The notes under the pieces are model-generated. The model had not been told where the DNA came from and made no database searches. It saw nothing but the letters and a program-made list of their open reading frames with translations. Shown here in pieces: positions 1-9,132 of a stretch of DNA of 45,249 nucleotides (within the stretch, counting starts at the first letter, position 1; the number at the start of each line of letters is the position of its first letter). Made by a program: the position numbers and the translations under genes. This DNA comes from Elainella sp. Prado103 (GTDB lineage Bacteria; Cyanobacteriota; Cyanobacteriia; Elainellales; Elainellaceae): contig JALOOM010000031.1 of NCBI GenBank assembly GCA_025454395.1, forward strand, positions 1-45,249, in the 5' to 3' direction.

Positions 1-1
1 T

Positions 2-97
2 GTCTACACCTTGGCGCATGATTGGCTAGAGCGTCCTCGCCAAAAGGCCCGGATTTATGCGTTGTCGGCGCGATCGAAGTCGAGGAAGGGATTGTGA
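2..97 (+). CDS. C-terminal end of an unidentified gene (partial)
   Basis: An open frame enters from the left edge and ends with TGA at 95-97, leaving about 31 residues. The tail is basic (AHDWLERPRQKARIY, then a Ser/Arg/Lys-rich end), which looks like real protein rather than random translation. The family cannot be named from this much. It converges on the pentapeptide-repeat gene. An accidental open frame is possible at this length. Confidence 0.4.
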   Translation, partial: VYTLAHDWLERPRQKARIYALSARSKSRKGL

Positions 98-151
98 TCT
101 GTAGTGCATCCCTATGCCTGTCGTTCAGGCAATGGCTAAGCGATTGACAGG

Positions 152-1117
152 CTATTCCAGCACGCAGTAGGGCGGGGTATTTCCATCTCTAGCGACCTGA
201 ATTAAGCCATGGGTTACGGGCTCAAATCCTGGCGGCAGTTGCGTGTCAGCCGAATACTTAGCGTTCTGCAATTTTGTGTTAGTGAGGTCAGCTTCTCTCA
301 GGTCTGCGCTTCTGAGTTCAGCACATCTTAAATCGGCATCGATCAACTTGCTACCTTGTAAATTAGCACCGTTTAAATCCGCTGCGATCAGCGTGGTTCT
401 AATCAACAAGGCATTCGATAAATTGGCATTTTGTAACTTCGCTCCATACATTTTGGCATCTGTTAAAACCGACTCGCTGAGGGTCGCATTGTTCAAGGTG
501 GCAGAATTCATCTCCGCATCGATCAGAACAATCCCTGGTAAGGCCGCATGAGTGAGATCCGCGCCTTCCAGATCAATACGGGCTAGGGGAATAGGGGGTG
601 GTTCAAATTGCAGCTCGCTTAATTTAACTCCGTAAAGGCTCACGATCGGTTCTGTACAAGTTTTGATATCGCTTTTACCCTGAGCATTTAATTCACAGTG
701 ACCGACTAAATTCGATTCGTATAAAAATTTGAGTAGTTGCCCTTTGCGCTCAGGATCGAGTTGCCGCGCTGTATTCAACGTCACTGCCTTAGCAACTGAC
801 TTAACCTCAGGATTATTCGCTTTCAATAAGCCTTTATCAAAAATTAATATCTCCATCTCTTCTAGATATCTAGACATAATTCCATGTTGCAAGGTTTCAT
901 TGGCAATTTTCAGATCTTGTGCCCGGTTCTGAATGGAGATTGCTAAATCTTGGGCTCTATTGAGTTGGGCGATCCATATTTGAGCTGCCGTTAAAACTGT
1001 AATTGCCAAGGGGATCGCTACGGTTCCAGCAATATCTAACCAACAGGATTGATGGGAAGAGGCAGAATGTTGATCAGAAGAGGGATCAGCTTTGTTTTTC
1101 TGAGTTGAAAGAGACAT
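152..1117 (-). CDS. Membrane-anchored pentapeptide-repeat protein
   Basis: This is a 321-residue protein. A hydrophobic segment near residues 28-48 (DIAGTVAIPLAITVLTAAQI) likely anchors it in the membrane. It is followed by a helical stretch and, from about residue 180 to 285, tandem pentapeptides of the A(D/N)LXX type (for example ADLNGANLQGSKLIDADL). Such repeats fold into a right-handed beta-helix, and their function in cyanobacteria is mostly unknown. The start is supported by an AGGAGG-type ribosome binding site just upstream of ATG at 1117 on the minus strand. It appears monocistronic. The family assignment is secure; the biological role is not. Confidence 0.85.
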   Translation of the reverse strand: MSLSTQKNKADPSSDQHSASSHQSCWLDIAGTVAIPLAITVLTAAQIWIAQLNRAQDLAISIQNRAQDLKIANETLQHGIMSRYLEEMEILIFDKGLLKANNPEVKSVAKAVTLNTARQLDPERKGQLLKFLYESNLVGHCELNAQGKSDIKTCTEPIVSLYGVKLSELQFEPPPIPLARIDLEGADLTHAALPGIVLIDAEMNSATLNNATLSESVLTDAKMYGAKLQNANLSNALLIRTTLIAADLNGANLQGSKLIDADLRCAELRSADLREADLTNTKLQNAKYSADTQLPPGFEPVTHGLIQVARDGNTPPYCVLE

Positions 1118-1249
1118 AAAACCTCCTGTTTTGACAGTGCTTCAGAACCTGTAATTTCAAGGGCTGAAGAGACCAAGATCAGTACAATCCTCGGAATCAC
1201 AACACTATCCTTGCAATTTATTAGATGTTGAAATTAATTCAGTATTGAA

Positions 1250-1438
1250 TTATTGCGGCTGCCAAGACCCATCTGGCATACAGACCAGCGATCCAACGGT
1301 TTCTCCGGTTCTATAGGTCATGCCTTCGTAAATGCAATCTCCCTGCACCGGACGTGCAATCAATAACAGAAAAACGATCGCGCTTAAGAGTCCTAGCGCC
1401 CATAGACCCGATCGAGTGAAATGAAGTGGAGTTAACAT
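1250..1438 (-). CDS. Small membrane-anchored hypothetical protein (62 aa)
   Basis: This 62-residue protein has one strong hydrophobic segment (residues 12-30, LWALGLLSAIVFLLLIARP) followed by a short exported tail with two cysteines (DCIYEGMTYRTG and LVCMPDGSW). That spacing could form a disulfide in a small beta domain, somewhat like DUF1496-type tails, but I cannot assign a family. A GAGGA sequence lies about 10 nt before the ATG. Its neighbour, the pentapeptide protein, lies downstream on the same strand across about 130 bp. It is likely real but of unknown function. Confidence 0.55.
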   Translation of the reverse strand: MLTPLHFTRSGLWALGLLSAIVFLLLIARPVQGDCIYEGMTYRTGETVGSLVCMPDGSWQPQ

Positions 1439-1806
1439 AGCAGCAAAATCCTCAGGCTAAAGTCCTATTATCTAGAAAGTCCTGTTATCTAGATTGATGG
1501 ATCCGATCCTCAGTTTTTCTACACCATGAAGCTATGATTTTTTCGATCGCGATCGAGTTAATCCTGGTGTTGTTAAGCCAATACTATTGGATTCATTTCG
1601 GCATGATTATCATGCTCTAATTTCACTATACTGCGACCCTTCTAGGGAAGCTGTTAATTTTCTCATCGGTGATTCACTGAGGCAAAATCATCAAAATTTT
1701 CCTGAGGTGAATCCCTTGGGTGAGAGGGGGTTTACACCCTTTACCAACCTCTCAGAGCATTCCAAGCTAGAATAGAGGTAAAGAAAAGTAAAGAAAAATA
1801 AAAGCT
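1439..1806. other. Intergenic region with a stem-loop upstream of msrA
   Basis: No convincing gene lies here. A 7-bp inverted repeat, TGAGAGG at 1721-1727 and CCTCTCA at 1748-1754, encloses a smaller GGGT/ACCC pair and could form a hairpin on either strand about 50 bp before msrA. It lacks a T run, so it is not a clear terminator. Confidence 0.3.
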
Positions 1807-2469
1807 ATGGGACTCTTTGGTTTTGGTAAAAAGCTCAGCCTGCCGACCCCCGCAGAGGCACTACCGGGTCGATCGGAGAAAATGCCTGTGCCTGAGCATC
1901 ATTTCGTTAACGGGAATCCCCTGCAGCCGCCTTTCCCAGCAGGCATGGAACTGGCCATGTTTGGATTGGGCTGCTTTTGGGGGGCAGAACGGAAGTTTTG
2001 GCAGCAAGAAGGGGTGTTTTCTACCGCTGTAGGCTATGCCGCAGGCAGCACGCCAAACCCCACCTATCGGGAAGTCTGCACGGGCATGACGGGTCACAAT
2101 GAAGTCGTTTTAGTGGTGTTCGATCCCACGGTGATTAGTTATGAAGCGTTGCTGAAGGTTTTTTGGGAAAGTCATAATCCCACCCAGGGTATGCGCCAAG
2201 GCAATGATGTAGGCACCCAATATCGATCGGGGATCTATGTCTACTCGGATCCTCAACGTCAAGCCGCGCAAGCCTCTCGCGATGCCTATCAACAGTCTCT
2301 GCGGCAAGCTGGTTACGGTGCGATCACCACCGAAATTCTCGATGCGCCTGAGTTCTATTACGCCGAAGACTACCACCAACAGTACTTAGCCAAGAATCCC
2401 GGCGGCTATTGTGGCTTAGGTGGCACTAAGGTCTGTTTCCCAGATGCGATCCAGCTCTCCGAAGCTTGA
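1807..2469 (+). CDS. msrA: Peptide-methionine (S)-S-oxide reductase MsrA
   Basis: MsrA reduces methionine-S-sulfoxide in proteins and free methionine in the cytoplasm, with thioredoxin regenerating the enzyme. The catalytic motif GCFWGAE lies at residues 55-61 with nucleophile Cys56. Conserved family stretches such as [13 protein letters not shown] and DYHQQYL follow. The C-terminal [11 protein letters not shown] gives likely resolving cysteines 202 and 210. At 220 residues it is full length for the cyanobacterial form, which carries an N-terminal extension of about 45 residues. The ribosome binding site is weak. It is probably monocistronic, convergent with the large hypothetical gene that follows. 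Confidence 0.95.
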   Translation: MGLFGFGKKLSLPTPAEALPGRSEKMPVPEHHFVNGNPLQPPFPAGMELAMFGLGCFWGAERKFWQQEGVFSTAVGYAAGSTPNPTYREVCTGMTGHNEVVLVVFDPTVISYEALLKVFWESHNPTQGMRQGNDVGTQYRSGIYVYSDPQRQAAQASRDAYQQSLRQAGYGAITTEILDAPEFYYAEDYHQQYLAKNPGGYCGLGGTKVCFPDAIQLSEA

Positions 2470-2666
2470 AGCGGAATACCAGACAACTGGATGATGGGGA
2501 GTAATCCCCAACCCGCTGGGCCTGGCAAATTTAAGGGGAGTCTCTGGCGGCATATCGCTCCAACCAGGCTCCCCCTATTGAGTGGTATTAAGTTGAGTTG
2601 ACTGAGTGATGGATGGAATTGATGGCGTAGCGTTTGCTTTAACCCAATGAGATTGAATGTCGCCAG

Positions 2667-4388
2667 TTAGGATTCATCGGGTTTACGACGCTTCACCGGC
2701 TTAGCAATCGGTTGCCGAGGGGTCGAAGGTTGAGCTGGCCGATCGCTTCTTTCCGGCCGATCCCCCCGATCGCGATAGGTTGGACGACTCCCCCCTACAC
2801 TCCCTTCGCGATTTTGATTTTGCCAACGTTGCCGAGGTGGGCCGCCTGCCCCTGGACGACGACCACCGCCACCCCCTGGACGACCCGGGCCGCCCCGACG
2901 GCCGCCACCGCCAGCGCCCCCTTTCCGTTTTTGCGGCGGCACCATGCCAATTTGAGTGGCTTCTTTCACCACCAGTTCGTTAGCTTCCCGTTGAACTTGA
3001 AAATCCCAAAAGTAGCCTAGCCCTTTGCCGTCCAGTTTGCCTTTCAATGCCACTTTGAATGCTTTCGCTTGCGTCGTACCGGGTTTGGGGGCTCGGCGAA
3101 TTTTAATTAGTAACCGATCGTCTTCATCCGACTGAAACACCACCTCGCCTCGGACAGAGAAATAGCGATCGTCTAAATCGGTTGTAGCGGTTACACTATC
3201 GTCCGATCCCGCCAGTGCTGGCTCAAGCTGGGGTGTAGTGCTCGCCTCAGAATCTCCTCCTTCAGGAGTGTTCAGGGGTTGAGCGGCTGTCACTTCAGAA
3301 ATTTCAGGCGCTTCAGGCACGTCAGATGCTAGATCTGAATCGATCGCGGCCTCAGTATCCGGATCATCCTGCTCCAACTCCAACTCTAGATCGTCCTCGT
3401 CCTCGTCTTCATCGTCCTCGTCCCTATCCTCATGCCCTGGTGCCAAAGCACTTGCATCTGTATCGATCGATCGATTTAGCTTTTCGGGTTCCCATACCCC
3501 AACGATCTGCATGTGTAGATCCAGCTCTTTATCTCTGGTGCGCGGATACACAACCCACAAATGCGGTTCTGCCAGGTCAATGTGCTTCTTCACCAAGCTC
3601 ATGACTCGTCCCAGCAAGACAGCATCGATCGTCACTCCATCTTCAGTCAGAATAGAACCCCGTGTAAACTGCTCCTCGGACGGGGTATAACGTCCTCGCA
3701 CTAATCCAATTGCCCGATATTGCATCGGCTCACTCGCAGGCGGGATCGGCTGATGACGAGGAGCTGCTTTGGGAGCAGATTCCTCAGGTGAGGCGGCTAT
3801 TTCAGCAGAAGATCCGGCTGCTTCAGCCGCAGCTTTGTCCTCAAATTCAGCATCAGCTTCAGCGTTGGTTTCGGGGTCAACTGCGACCACAGGCTCAGGC
3901 TGAGATAGCTCAGATTGGGCTGACGCGGCTTGGGCTGATGTGACCTGGGCTACAGGCTCAGGCTGAGATAGCTCAGATTGGGCTGACGCGGCTTGGGCTG
4001 ATGTGACTTGGGCTGATGTGACTTGGGCTGACGCGACCGATGCCTCTGCACTGACAGGCTGAGCAGTCGGCTCACTCACCTCAGTCGAAGCGGTGAGCTT
4101 GACAGGCTCACTGACCTCAGCGATCGAGGGCGAATCGGGGGGGGTAGACGCACTAGATTTCACAGCTTTGGAGGACACAGAGGGGGGGGTCTCTGGCTGA
4201 GAATCAGCAGAATCAGGAGATGTCATACGAGTGGGAGGAGTCATTAACATTGAGTCAGGTGTTTGATCGGTCATGGTTTCCGCTGATGAGGAAGGTTCAA
4301 TGGCTGAATTCGCCTGAGCCTCCGTCCGCGATTTGGAGGACGAAGCTGGTTTGGACGATCGAGGAAACTGGTTGGGGGTCGAACTCAT
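2667..4388 (-). CDS. Acidic, RGG-tailed hypothetical protein (573 aa)
   Basis: No enzyme family is recognised. The N-terminal 210 residues are low-complexity Ser/Ala/Pro/Glu with an internal 21-residue duplication. A conserved cyanobacterial block follows (from MQYRAIGLVRGRYTPSEEQF to QIVGVWEPEKL), then a strongly acidic Asp/Glu stretch, a second conserved block (YFSVRGEVVFQS, FWDFQVQREANELVV), and a Gly/Arg-rich tail resembling an RGG box, so RNA binding is a reasonable guess only. I chose ATG at 4388 because AAGGAGG precedes it; an in-frame ATG 21 codons upstream lacks such a site. A palindrome lies upstream at 4471-4497. The protein is probably largely disordered. Confidence 0.8.
   Translation of the reverse strand: MSSTPNQFPRSSKPASSSKSRTEAQANSAIEPSSSAETMTDQTPDSMLMTPPTRMTSPDSADSQPETPPSVSSKAVKSSASTPPDSPSIAEVSEPVKLTASTEVSEPTAQPVSAEASVASAQVTSAQVTSAQAASAQSELSQPEPVAQVTSAQAASAQSELSQPEPVVAVDPETNAEADAEFEDKAAAEAAGSSAEIAASPEESAPKAAPRHQPIPPASEPMQYRAIGLVRGRYTPSEEQFTRGSILTEDGVTIDAVLLGRVMSLVKKHIDLAEPHLWVVYPRTRDKELDLHMQIVGVWEPEKLNRSIDTDASALAPGHEDRDEDDEDEDEDDLELELEQDDPDTEAAIDSDLASDVPEAPEISEVTAAQPLNTPEGGDSEASTTPQLEPALAGSDDSVTATTDLDDRYFSVRGEVVFQSDEDDRLLIKIRRAPKPGTTQAKAFKVALKGKLDGKGLGYFWDFQVQREANELVVKEATQIGMVPPQKRKGGAGGGGRRGGPGRPGGGGGRRPGAGGPPRQRWQNQNREGSVGGSRPTYRDRGDRPERSDRPAQPSTPRQPIAKPVKRRKPDES
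3891..4016 (-). repeat. 63-bp tandem duplication inside the acidic/RGG protein gene
   Basis: Two nearly identical adjacent copies, 3891-3953 and 3954-4016, each encode 21 residues containing SAQSELSQPEP. The near-perfect DNA identity suggests a recent slippage or duplication event that kept the reading frame. Confidence 0.85.
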
Positions 4389-4470
4389 ATAACCTCCTTG
4401 ACAGCGGTAGTTTGTCCGCTTACCGTTCACTACAGCAGATGAGCAACACACTACAGTCTAGTGTGAATTT

Positions 4471-4497
4471 AACCTAGTGTGAATTTAACACTAGGTT
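4471..4497. promoter_or_regulatory. Perfect 10-bp inverted repeat, possible operator or leader hairpin
   Basis: AACCTAGTGT at 4471-4480 and ACACTAGGTT at 4488-4497 are exact reverse complements around a 7-nt AT-rich spacer. A third related copy (CTAGTGTGAATTTAAC) begins near 4459. It lies about 85 bp upstream of the ATG at 4388, in its promoter or leader. This could be a dimeric repressor site or an mRNA hairpin; no regulator is identified. Confidence 0.5.
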
Positions 4498-4688
4498 AGC
4501 ACCCAGCTTAATCTACTCCGCTGAGAATCGGCAGCCGAGGGGCAGAGTTCAGATCCAATTTGGTCTAAATCCATCTGTCTGTTTATACAGTCTCCATCAC
4601 CTGCATCAGGGCGCTCCATGAAGAATTCTCTCAACGTTTAAATTACCCATTTTTTAGGCAATTTGCCCGATCTCCGAATTACCTCACA

Positions 4689-4721
4689 GCAATGGCAAAG
4701 CAATGGCAAAGCAATGGCAAA
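4689..4721. repeat. 11-bp tandem repeat, three copies
   Basis: GCAATGGCAAA occurs three times in perfect tandem (4689-4699, 4700-4710, 4711-4721). The unit is about one helical turn. It is one of several short intergenic tandem repeats in this window. Confidence 0.85.
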
Positions 4722-4845
4722 TTGGATTCGCTCAACGAATCTGACTCAATCGATGAAAATTAACAATTCCGATCGAGCAGGTGATCAAAACTCGCTAAAG
4801 TTAGGTAAAACAGATGTGATTTGATCTTCGAGGTTGGGAACTGCC

Positions 4846-5787
4846 GTGTCTAATAAGCGCAATCGCTGGTTAACAATTCTTGTCATGTCGGTTGGGGTTC
4901 TCGCGTTCGTTGGCTTGTCGGTGCTGCCCATTTTGAGTAGCGCCTTTCAACAAAATCAGTCACCGCGATCAGCAGTCCCTTCCCCCAGTCCCAGTGGTTC
5001 TCCGGCTGATCTGGAAGCCCAAGCCAAAGGATATGAGCTGGTGTTAGAACGAGAACCTGCTAACCAAACGGCCCTGCGGGGATTGGTAGACACTCGAATT
5101 GAGCAAGGCAAGCTAGATGCTTTGATCACTCCCCTGCAAAAGCTGGCTGAACTCAATCCCGATCAACCGAACTATCAAGTGTTGCTGGCGCAAACCAAAC
5201 AGGAATTGGGCGATCGAGAAGCAGCGGCCGAACTCTATCGCACCATCCTGGCTAAGTTTCCGGGTAACATCAATGCCTTGAAAGGGCTATCCGATCTGCT
5301 AATGGTGCAGGAGCGCCCTGAAGCCGCGATTGCCTTGTTGCAGGACACCATCAAAACGGCGGATGAAGCGAACAAAGTTCAACCTGGTACAGTCGATGTG
5401 GCCTCAGTGCAATTACTACTGGGAGAAGTGTATGCTCGACAACAGCGATTTGATGAAGCACTAGCGCTCTACGATCAGGTCAGCCAGATCAACCCAGAAG
5501 ACTTCCGCCCGATCTTGGGGAAAGCGATCCTGCTACGCACACAAGGCCAAACTGACGAAGCCCAGAAATTGTTTGCCTCTGCGGAAGCGTTAGCCCCAGC
5601 TCAATTCAAGGATCAAATTAAGCGGATTGCCACTTTGCCTTCTCCCAGCCCTAGTGCCAGCCCCGCCGCTAATAATGCCGCCCCTGTGCCCACTGAGGTT
5701 CCTACTGAGACCCCGCCTGCGGCCGCTCCAGTTGAATCGGCTCCGGCTGAACCGACTTCAGAAGCACCGACTCCGTCCCAACCTTAG
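4846..5787 (+). CDS. Membrane-anchored TPR-repeat protein
   Basis: The protein of about 313 residues has an N-terminal transmembrane segment (roughly residues 8-31, WLTILVMSVGVLAFVGLSVL), a Ser/Pro-rich linker, and then tetratricopeptide-type helical repeats over about residues 50-250 (for example AAELYRTILAKFPGNINALKGL and FDEALALYDQVSQINPE). A Pro/Ala/Glu/Thr-rich tail ends it. TPRs usually hold protein partners, and the topology places them outside the cytoplasmic membrane. I prefer GTG at 4846, which sits 12 nt after GAGG; TTG at 4834 would leave no spacing. It converges on the amino-acid transporter operon. The partner is unknown. Confidence 0.85.
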   Translation: MSNKRNRWLTILVMSVGVLAFVGLSVLPILSSAFQQNQSPRSAVPSPSPSGSPADLEAQAKGYELVLEREPANQTALRGLVDTRIEQGKLDALITPLQKLAELNPDQPNYQVLLAQTKQELGDREAAAELYRTILAKFPGNINALKGLSDLLMVQERPEAAIALLQDTIKTADEANKVQPGTVDVASVQLLLGEVYARQQRFDEALALYDQVSQINPEDFRPILGKAILLRTQGQTDEAQKLFASAEALAPAQFKDQIKRIATLPSPSPSASPAANNAAPVPTEVPTETPPAAAPVESAPAEPTSEAPTPSQP

Positions 5788-5897
5788 GGTCAATCTTAGA
5801 AGATGAAGACCGTGGCAGGATGAACGTAGCAGATTGCCGAGCAGATTGCCGAGCAGATCATGCCTTGATCTTCATCCTTGCTGCTTCTGTGATCGCT

Positions 5898-6605
5898 CTA
5901 CTCTTCCCCCAAGTAGGCTTTCCGCACGGTTTCATTCACCTGTAACTCTTTGGCATCGCCCGATAGAACAATCTCGCCGGTTTGCAAGACGTAGCCTCGA
6001 TTGGCCACCGTGAGCGCCATGCGAGCATTCTGCTCAACCAAGAGAATGGTCATGCCTTCCGCACTGATCTCTTGAATGATCGAGAAGATTTGGCTGACCA
6101 ACATGGGGGCAAGTCCCATACTGGGTTCATCCAGCAACAGTAAGCGAGGGCGGGCCATTAAAGCTCGACCGATCGCTAACATTTGTTGTTCACCGCCACT
6201 GAGGGTGCCCCCTTTTTGGCTGATCCGTTCTTTCAAGCGCGGAAACAGGCTAAACACATGCTCCATATCGGTTTTAATTCCCGTTGAATCACGGCGCTGG
6301 AAGGCTCCCATTTCCAGGTTTTCCAATACTGTCATGCGGGGAAAAATCATCCGACCTTCCGGGCTTTGGGCAATACCCAGCCGCACAATCTCTTCTGTGG
6401 AGACCACATTCAGCTCGCGGTCTTCAAATAGAACTTTGCCTTGCCGGGGCCGCAGTAGCCCCTGAATGGTACGGAGCGTGGTGGTTTTGCCTGCCCCATT
6501 ACTGCCAATTAGCGTTACGACTTCACCCGGACTAACGCTGAGGTTGATCCCCTTCAACGCTTGAATGTTGCCGTAATAGGTGTGAACATCAATCAGTTCC
6601 AGCAT
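5898..6605 (-). CDS. livF: Branched-chain/neutral amino-acid ABC transporter ATPase (LivF/NatE-like)
   Basis: This 235-residue ABC ATPase powers amino-acid uptake at the inner membrane. Visible motifs are Walker A GSNGAGKTT (about residues 34-42), the signature LSGGEQQ, Walker B LLLLDEPSMGL and the switch histidine region replaced by the family-typical LLVEQNA. Length and sequence fit the LivF subgroup. It is the last gene of the minus-strand operon, 5 bp after the LivG-like gene. The closest characterised cyanobacterial system is the N-I neutral amino-acid permease NatABCDE of Anabaena; substrate range here is inferred. Confidence 0.93.
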   Translation of the reverse strand: MLELIDVHTYYGNIQALKGINLSVSPGEVVTLIGSNGAGKTTTLRTIQGLLRPRQGKVLFEDRELNVVSTEEIVRLGIAQSPEGRMIFPRMTVLENLEMGAFQRRDSTGIKTDMEHVFSLFPRLKERISQKGGTLSGGEQQMLAIGRALMARPRLLLLDEPSMGLAPMLVSQIFSIIQEISAEGMTILLVEQNARMALTVANRGYVLQTGEIVLSGDAKELQVNETVRKAYLGEE

Positions 6606-6610
6606 AGGTT

Positions 6611-7525
6611 TTATTCGTCACTGCCTCGATCGCTAGAGATGTGCTGTGGATTGGGCCGATGGTTGAGGCTGGCAGTTTGCTCACCGGCCGCTGTTCCGGT
6701 TGCTTCTGCTGGCGAGCCGATCGCTTCTGCGCCGGTTGCTTCTGTGCCAACAGTTGGGGCATCTTCCTTGCCAAGATAGGCAGCAATCACCTGCGGATTC
6801 GCTCGCACTTCATCCGGGGTGCCTTCCGCAATTTTGGCTCCGTATTCCATCACGCTGACTCGATCGGAAATGCCCATCACCACCTTCATGTCATGCTCAA
6901 TCAGCAGCACAGTCAGGTCAAGTTCATCCCGAATCCGGTAGATAAAGCGGGTTAGATCGGCCGTTTCGTTGGGGTTCATCCCGGCTGTTGGCTCATCTAA
7001 CAGAAGTAAGCGAGGATTAGAAGCCAGGGCCCGCGCAATTTCCAGCCGTCGTTGATCGCCATAGGGTAAGTTTTTAGCAAATTCGTTGGCGCGATCGGTA
7101 CCCAACCCCACATATTCCAACATACTCAGGGCTGCTTGCCGCGCTTCTGCTTCTTCCTGACGAACTGCTGGTGGTCGCAACAAGGTACCGACTAAATTGG
7201 TTTTCAAGCGGCAATGTCGCCCGACGAGCACGTTTTCCAGAACCGTCATATTACTAAACAGACGAATATTTTGAAATGTTCGCACGATCCCCAATTCGGT
7301 TAAACGGTGCGGCAACAGACCCGTAATATCCTGTCCTTGGAAGGTTAGCCGCCCAGAAGTAGGGACATAAATGCCAGTCAGCATGTTAAAGAAGGTGGTT
7401 TTCCCGGCTCCATTCGGGCCAATTAGACTGGCAATCATACCTGGTTCTAGTGCCAAATCGACGGCATTCACCGCCACCAGCCCACCAAATCGCATGGTGA
7501 GCTGTTCTGACTGTAGTAACGTCAT
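6611..7525 (-). CDS. livG: Branched-chain/neutral amino-acid ABC transporter ATPase (LivG/NatA-like)
   Basis: The second ATPase of the transporter has 304 residues. Walker A GPNGAGKTT lies near residues 36-44, the signature is LPYGDQRRLEIARAL, Walker B is LLLLDEPTAGMNP, and the switch histidine is in LIEHDM. The core ends near residue 255. A tail of about 50 residues rich in Ala, Gly, Thr and Glu is absent from standard LivG (about 255 aa) and may be a poorly conserved linker. Its start overlaps the stop of the LivM-like permease gene by 4 nt, implying translational coupling. Confidence 0.93.
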   Translation of the reverse strand: MTLLQSEQLTMRFGGLVAVNAVDLALEPGMIASLIGPNGAGKTTFFNMLTGIYVPTSGRLTFQGQDITGLLPHRLTELGIVRTFQNIRLFSNMTVLENVLVGRHCRLKTNLVGTLLRPPAVRQEEAEARQAALSMLEYVGLGTDRANEFAKNLPYGDQRRLEIARALASNPRLLLLDEPTAGMNPNETADLTRFIYRIRDELDLTVLLIEHDMKVVMGISDRVSVMEYGAKIAEGTPDEVRANPQVIAAYLGKEDAPTVGTEATGAEAIGSPAEATGTAAGEQTASLNHRPNPQHISSDRGSDE

Positions 7526-9126
7526 CCCACACTCCTTACATCTGCAAGCGACTCATTCGCAACAACATCTTCCGAATGCAGCTCTGCGCGGCGACGTGAG
7601 TTAGGCACTAACCCCTCCGGTCGCACAATCATCATGACCACCAGTACTAAGCCAAACAGAAATAGCCGCATCTGGATCGGGTCAACACTGATGGCTAGAA
7701 AGTCGCGCAGGGCTGGATTGGCGATATTGGGCAGAACAGTCGTATTCAAAAAACCCTTTAAAACCTGAGCAAACTGGGGGAGGTAGAGCCGATCGGCCGA
7801 CATGATAATCACACAGCCCAGCAGCACCCCAATCATATTGCCCAAACCGCCCAAAATCACCATACAGAGGATAATCACTGATACGGAGAAATCAAACACA
7901 CTCGGAAAGATGGCGGTAATGTAGGACGCATAAAACGCACCGGCAAAACCAGAAAAAGTGGCCCCCATGGCAAACGCCAGCAGCTTCACATTGACCCGGT
8001 TGATTCCCATTGAACTAGCTGCCAATTCATCTTCTCGAATGGCAGTCCAGGCCCGACCTAAGCGGGAATTTCGCAGCCGGTTAATCATAAACATGGAAAA
8101 AATCACCAGCAGCAGCACCAGGTAATACCAGGGTAAATAGTTGGTGGAGCTAAAGGAGCCGATAAACGGCAGCCAGGGTCGCCCGATCGGATTGATCCCA
8201 GTTTCACCATTGGTGAGGTTGAATGGTTGCTCGCAGCCCACCAGGCAGATTGCTAACTCTGGTCGGTTCAGCAAGGTGGCGAACAGGCTGGAAATGGGCT
8301 CCACGATCCGAATTTCGGTGAGGTTGCGGAAGACGATCGGGACAATTTCACCAAATCCCAAAGTCACGATCGCCAAGTAATCTCCCCGGAGCGGCAAGGT
8401 GGGCGATCCTAAAATCAACCCGGCCACGGCAGCCACCGCTGCGGCAATCCAGATCACCAACCAGAAATTCCACTCAATTCCCAAGTGCGGCGAAGACAAC
8501 ATGCCGGTGGTATAGGCTCCGATCGCGAAAAAGGCGGCATAGCCTAAATCTAACAATCCGGCATAGCCCACCGGAATATTTAACCCCAGGGCCAGCATGG
8601 CAAAAATCAGCACCTGAATCACGGTTGCAATCCAGCCCGTCTGGGCCATGCGATCAGCAAAGGGAAAAAACAGTAAAATCGCTGCCAGAATCAGCAATGT
8701 CCCCTGCCTACGACTCAACGATCCATGAGTAGTTTGATGAGCTAACTTCGATCGCCGCCGGGGTAGACCCTGCATGGCTCCCATCAGAGCGGCGGCCACC
8801 GTTGTCACTGCTAAACCCACAACCGCATGGAGGAGATCCTGGGGCAATGGGACGATCGCTTGCCCACTCAAGGGGCGCAAAATCAAGCCTTCCACCAAAC
8901 TTGCGGCCGCCACCCACAAACCCAAGGCAAAGCCGTTGATCGCCCCAATCCGCAAGCCCACTTTAGGATGGGGAATCGACTGTTCGTGAGTATCCAGGTA
9001 GCCAACTGCCGTTCCGAGCAGCCAGCCGATCATGCTGCCACTCCAGCCTCCAAACAGCAATACCGTAAAGGCTGCCACGCCCCCCAGAATCAGGTTTGCG
9101 CGAAGTGCTTTCAATACATTCTGCAT
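7522..9126 (-). CDS. livM: Branched-chain/neutral amino-acid ABC transporter permease (LivM-like, N-terminally extended)
   Basis: The 534-residue polytopic membrane permease contains the LivM core from about residue 145, including GYAGLLDLGYAAFFAIGAY and the cytoplasmic EAA-like loop GRAWTAIREDELAASSMGIN that contacts the ATPases. The first 120 or so residues add several hydrophobic segments (LGGVAAFTVLLFGGWSG and LLHAVVGLAVTTVAAALMG among them) not found in ordinary LivM of about 320-420 residues. It lies between the LivH-like and LivG-like genes, overlapping the latter by 4 nt. Function as part of the NatC/NatD-type membrane unit is well supported; the role of the extension is unknown. Confidence 0.92.
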   Translation of the reverse strand: MQNVLKALRANLILGGVAAFTVLLFGGWSGSMIGWLLGTAVGYLDTHEQSIPHPKVGLRIGAINGFALGLWVAAASLVEGLILRPLSGQAIVPLPQDLLHAVVGLAVTTVAAALMGAMQGLPRRRSKLAHQTTHGSLSRRQGTLLILAAILLFFPFADRMAQTGWIATVIQVLIFAMLALGLNIPVGYAGLLDLGYAAFFAIGAYTTGMLSSPHLGIEWNFWLVIWIAAAVAAVAGLILGSPTLPLRGDYLAIVTLGFGEIVPIVFRNLTEIRIVEPISSLFATLLNRPELAICLVGCEQPFNLTNGETGINPIGRPWLPFIGSFSSTNYLPWYYLVLLLVIFSMFMINRLRNSRLGRAWTAIREDELAASSMGINRVNVKLLAFAMGATFSGFAGAFYASYITAIFPSVFDFSVSVIILCMVILGGLGNMIGVLLGCVIIMSADRLYLPQFAQVLKGFLNTTVLPNIANPALRDFLAISVDPIQMRLFLFGLVLVVMMIVRPEGLVPNSRRRAELHSEDVVANESLADVRSVG

Positions 9127-9132
9127 GGTTGC

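Larger units (their letters stand above)
4389..4845. other. Divergent intergenic region between the acidic protein and the TPR gene
   Basis: This spacer of about 450 bp is AT-rich and has no recognisable gene. It holds the inverted repeat at 4471-4497 and the 11-bp tandem repeat at 4689-4721, and must contain both divergent promoters. Confidence 0.6.

Noticed and set aside
1587..1775. 62-codon open frame upstream of msrA
   Set aside because: No ribosome site, no family features, and it runs across a hairpin; composition looks non-coding.
2496..2575. Possible terminator after msrA (GGGGA/TCCCC and GGGGAG/CTCCCC pairs)
   Set aside because: Stems are short or have long loops and no T run follows, so I do not call a terminator.
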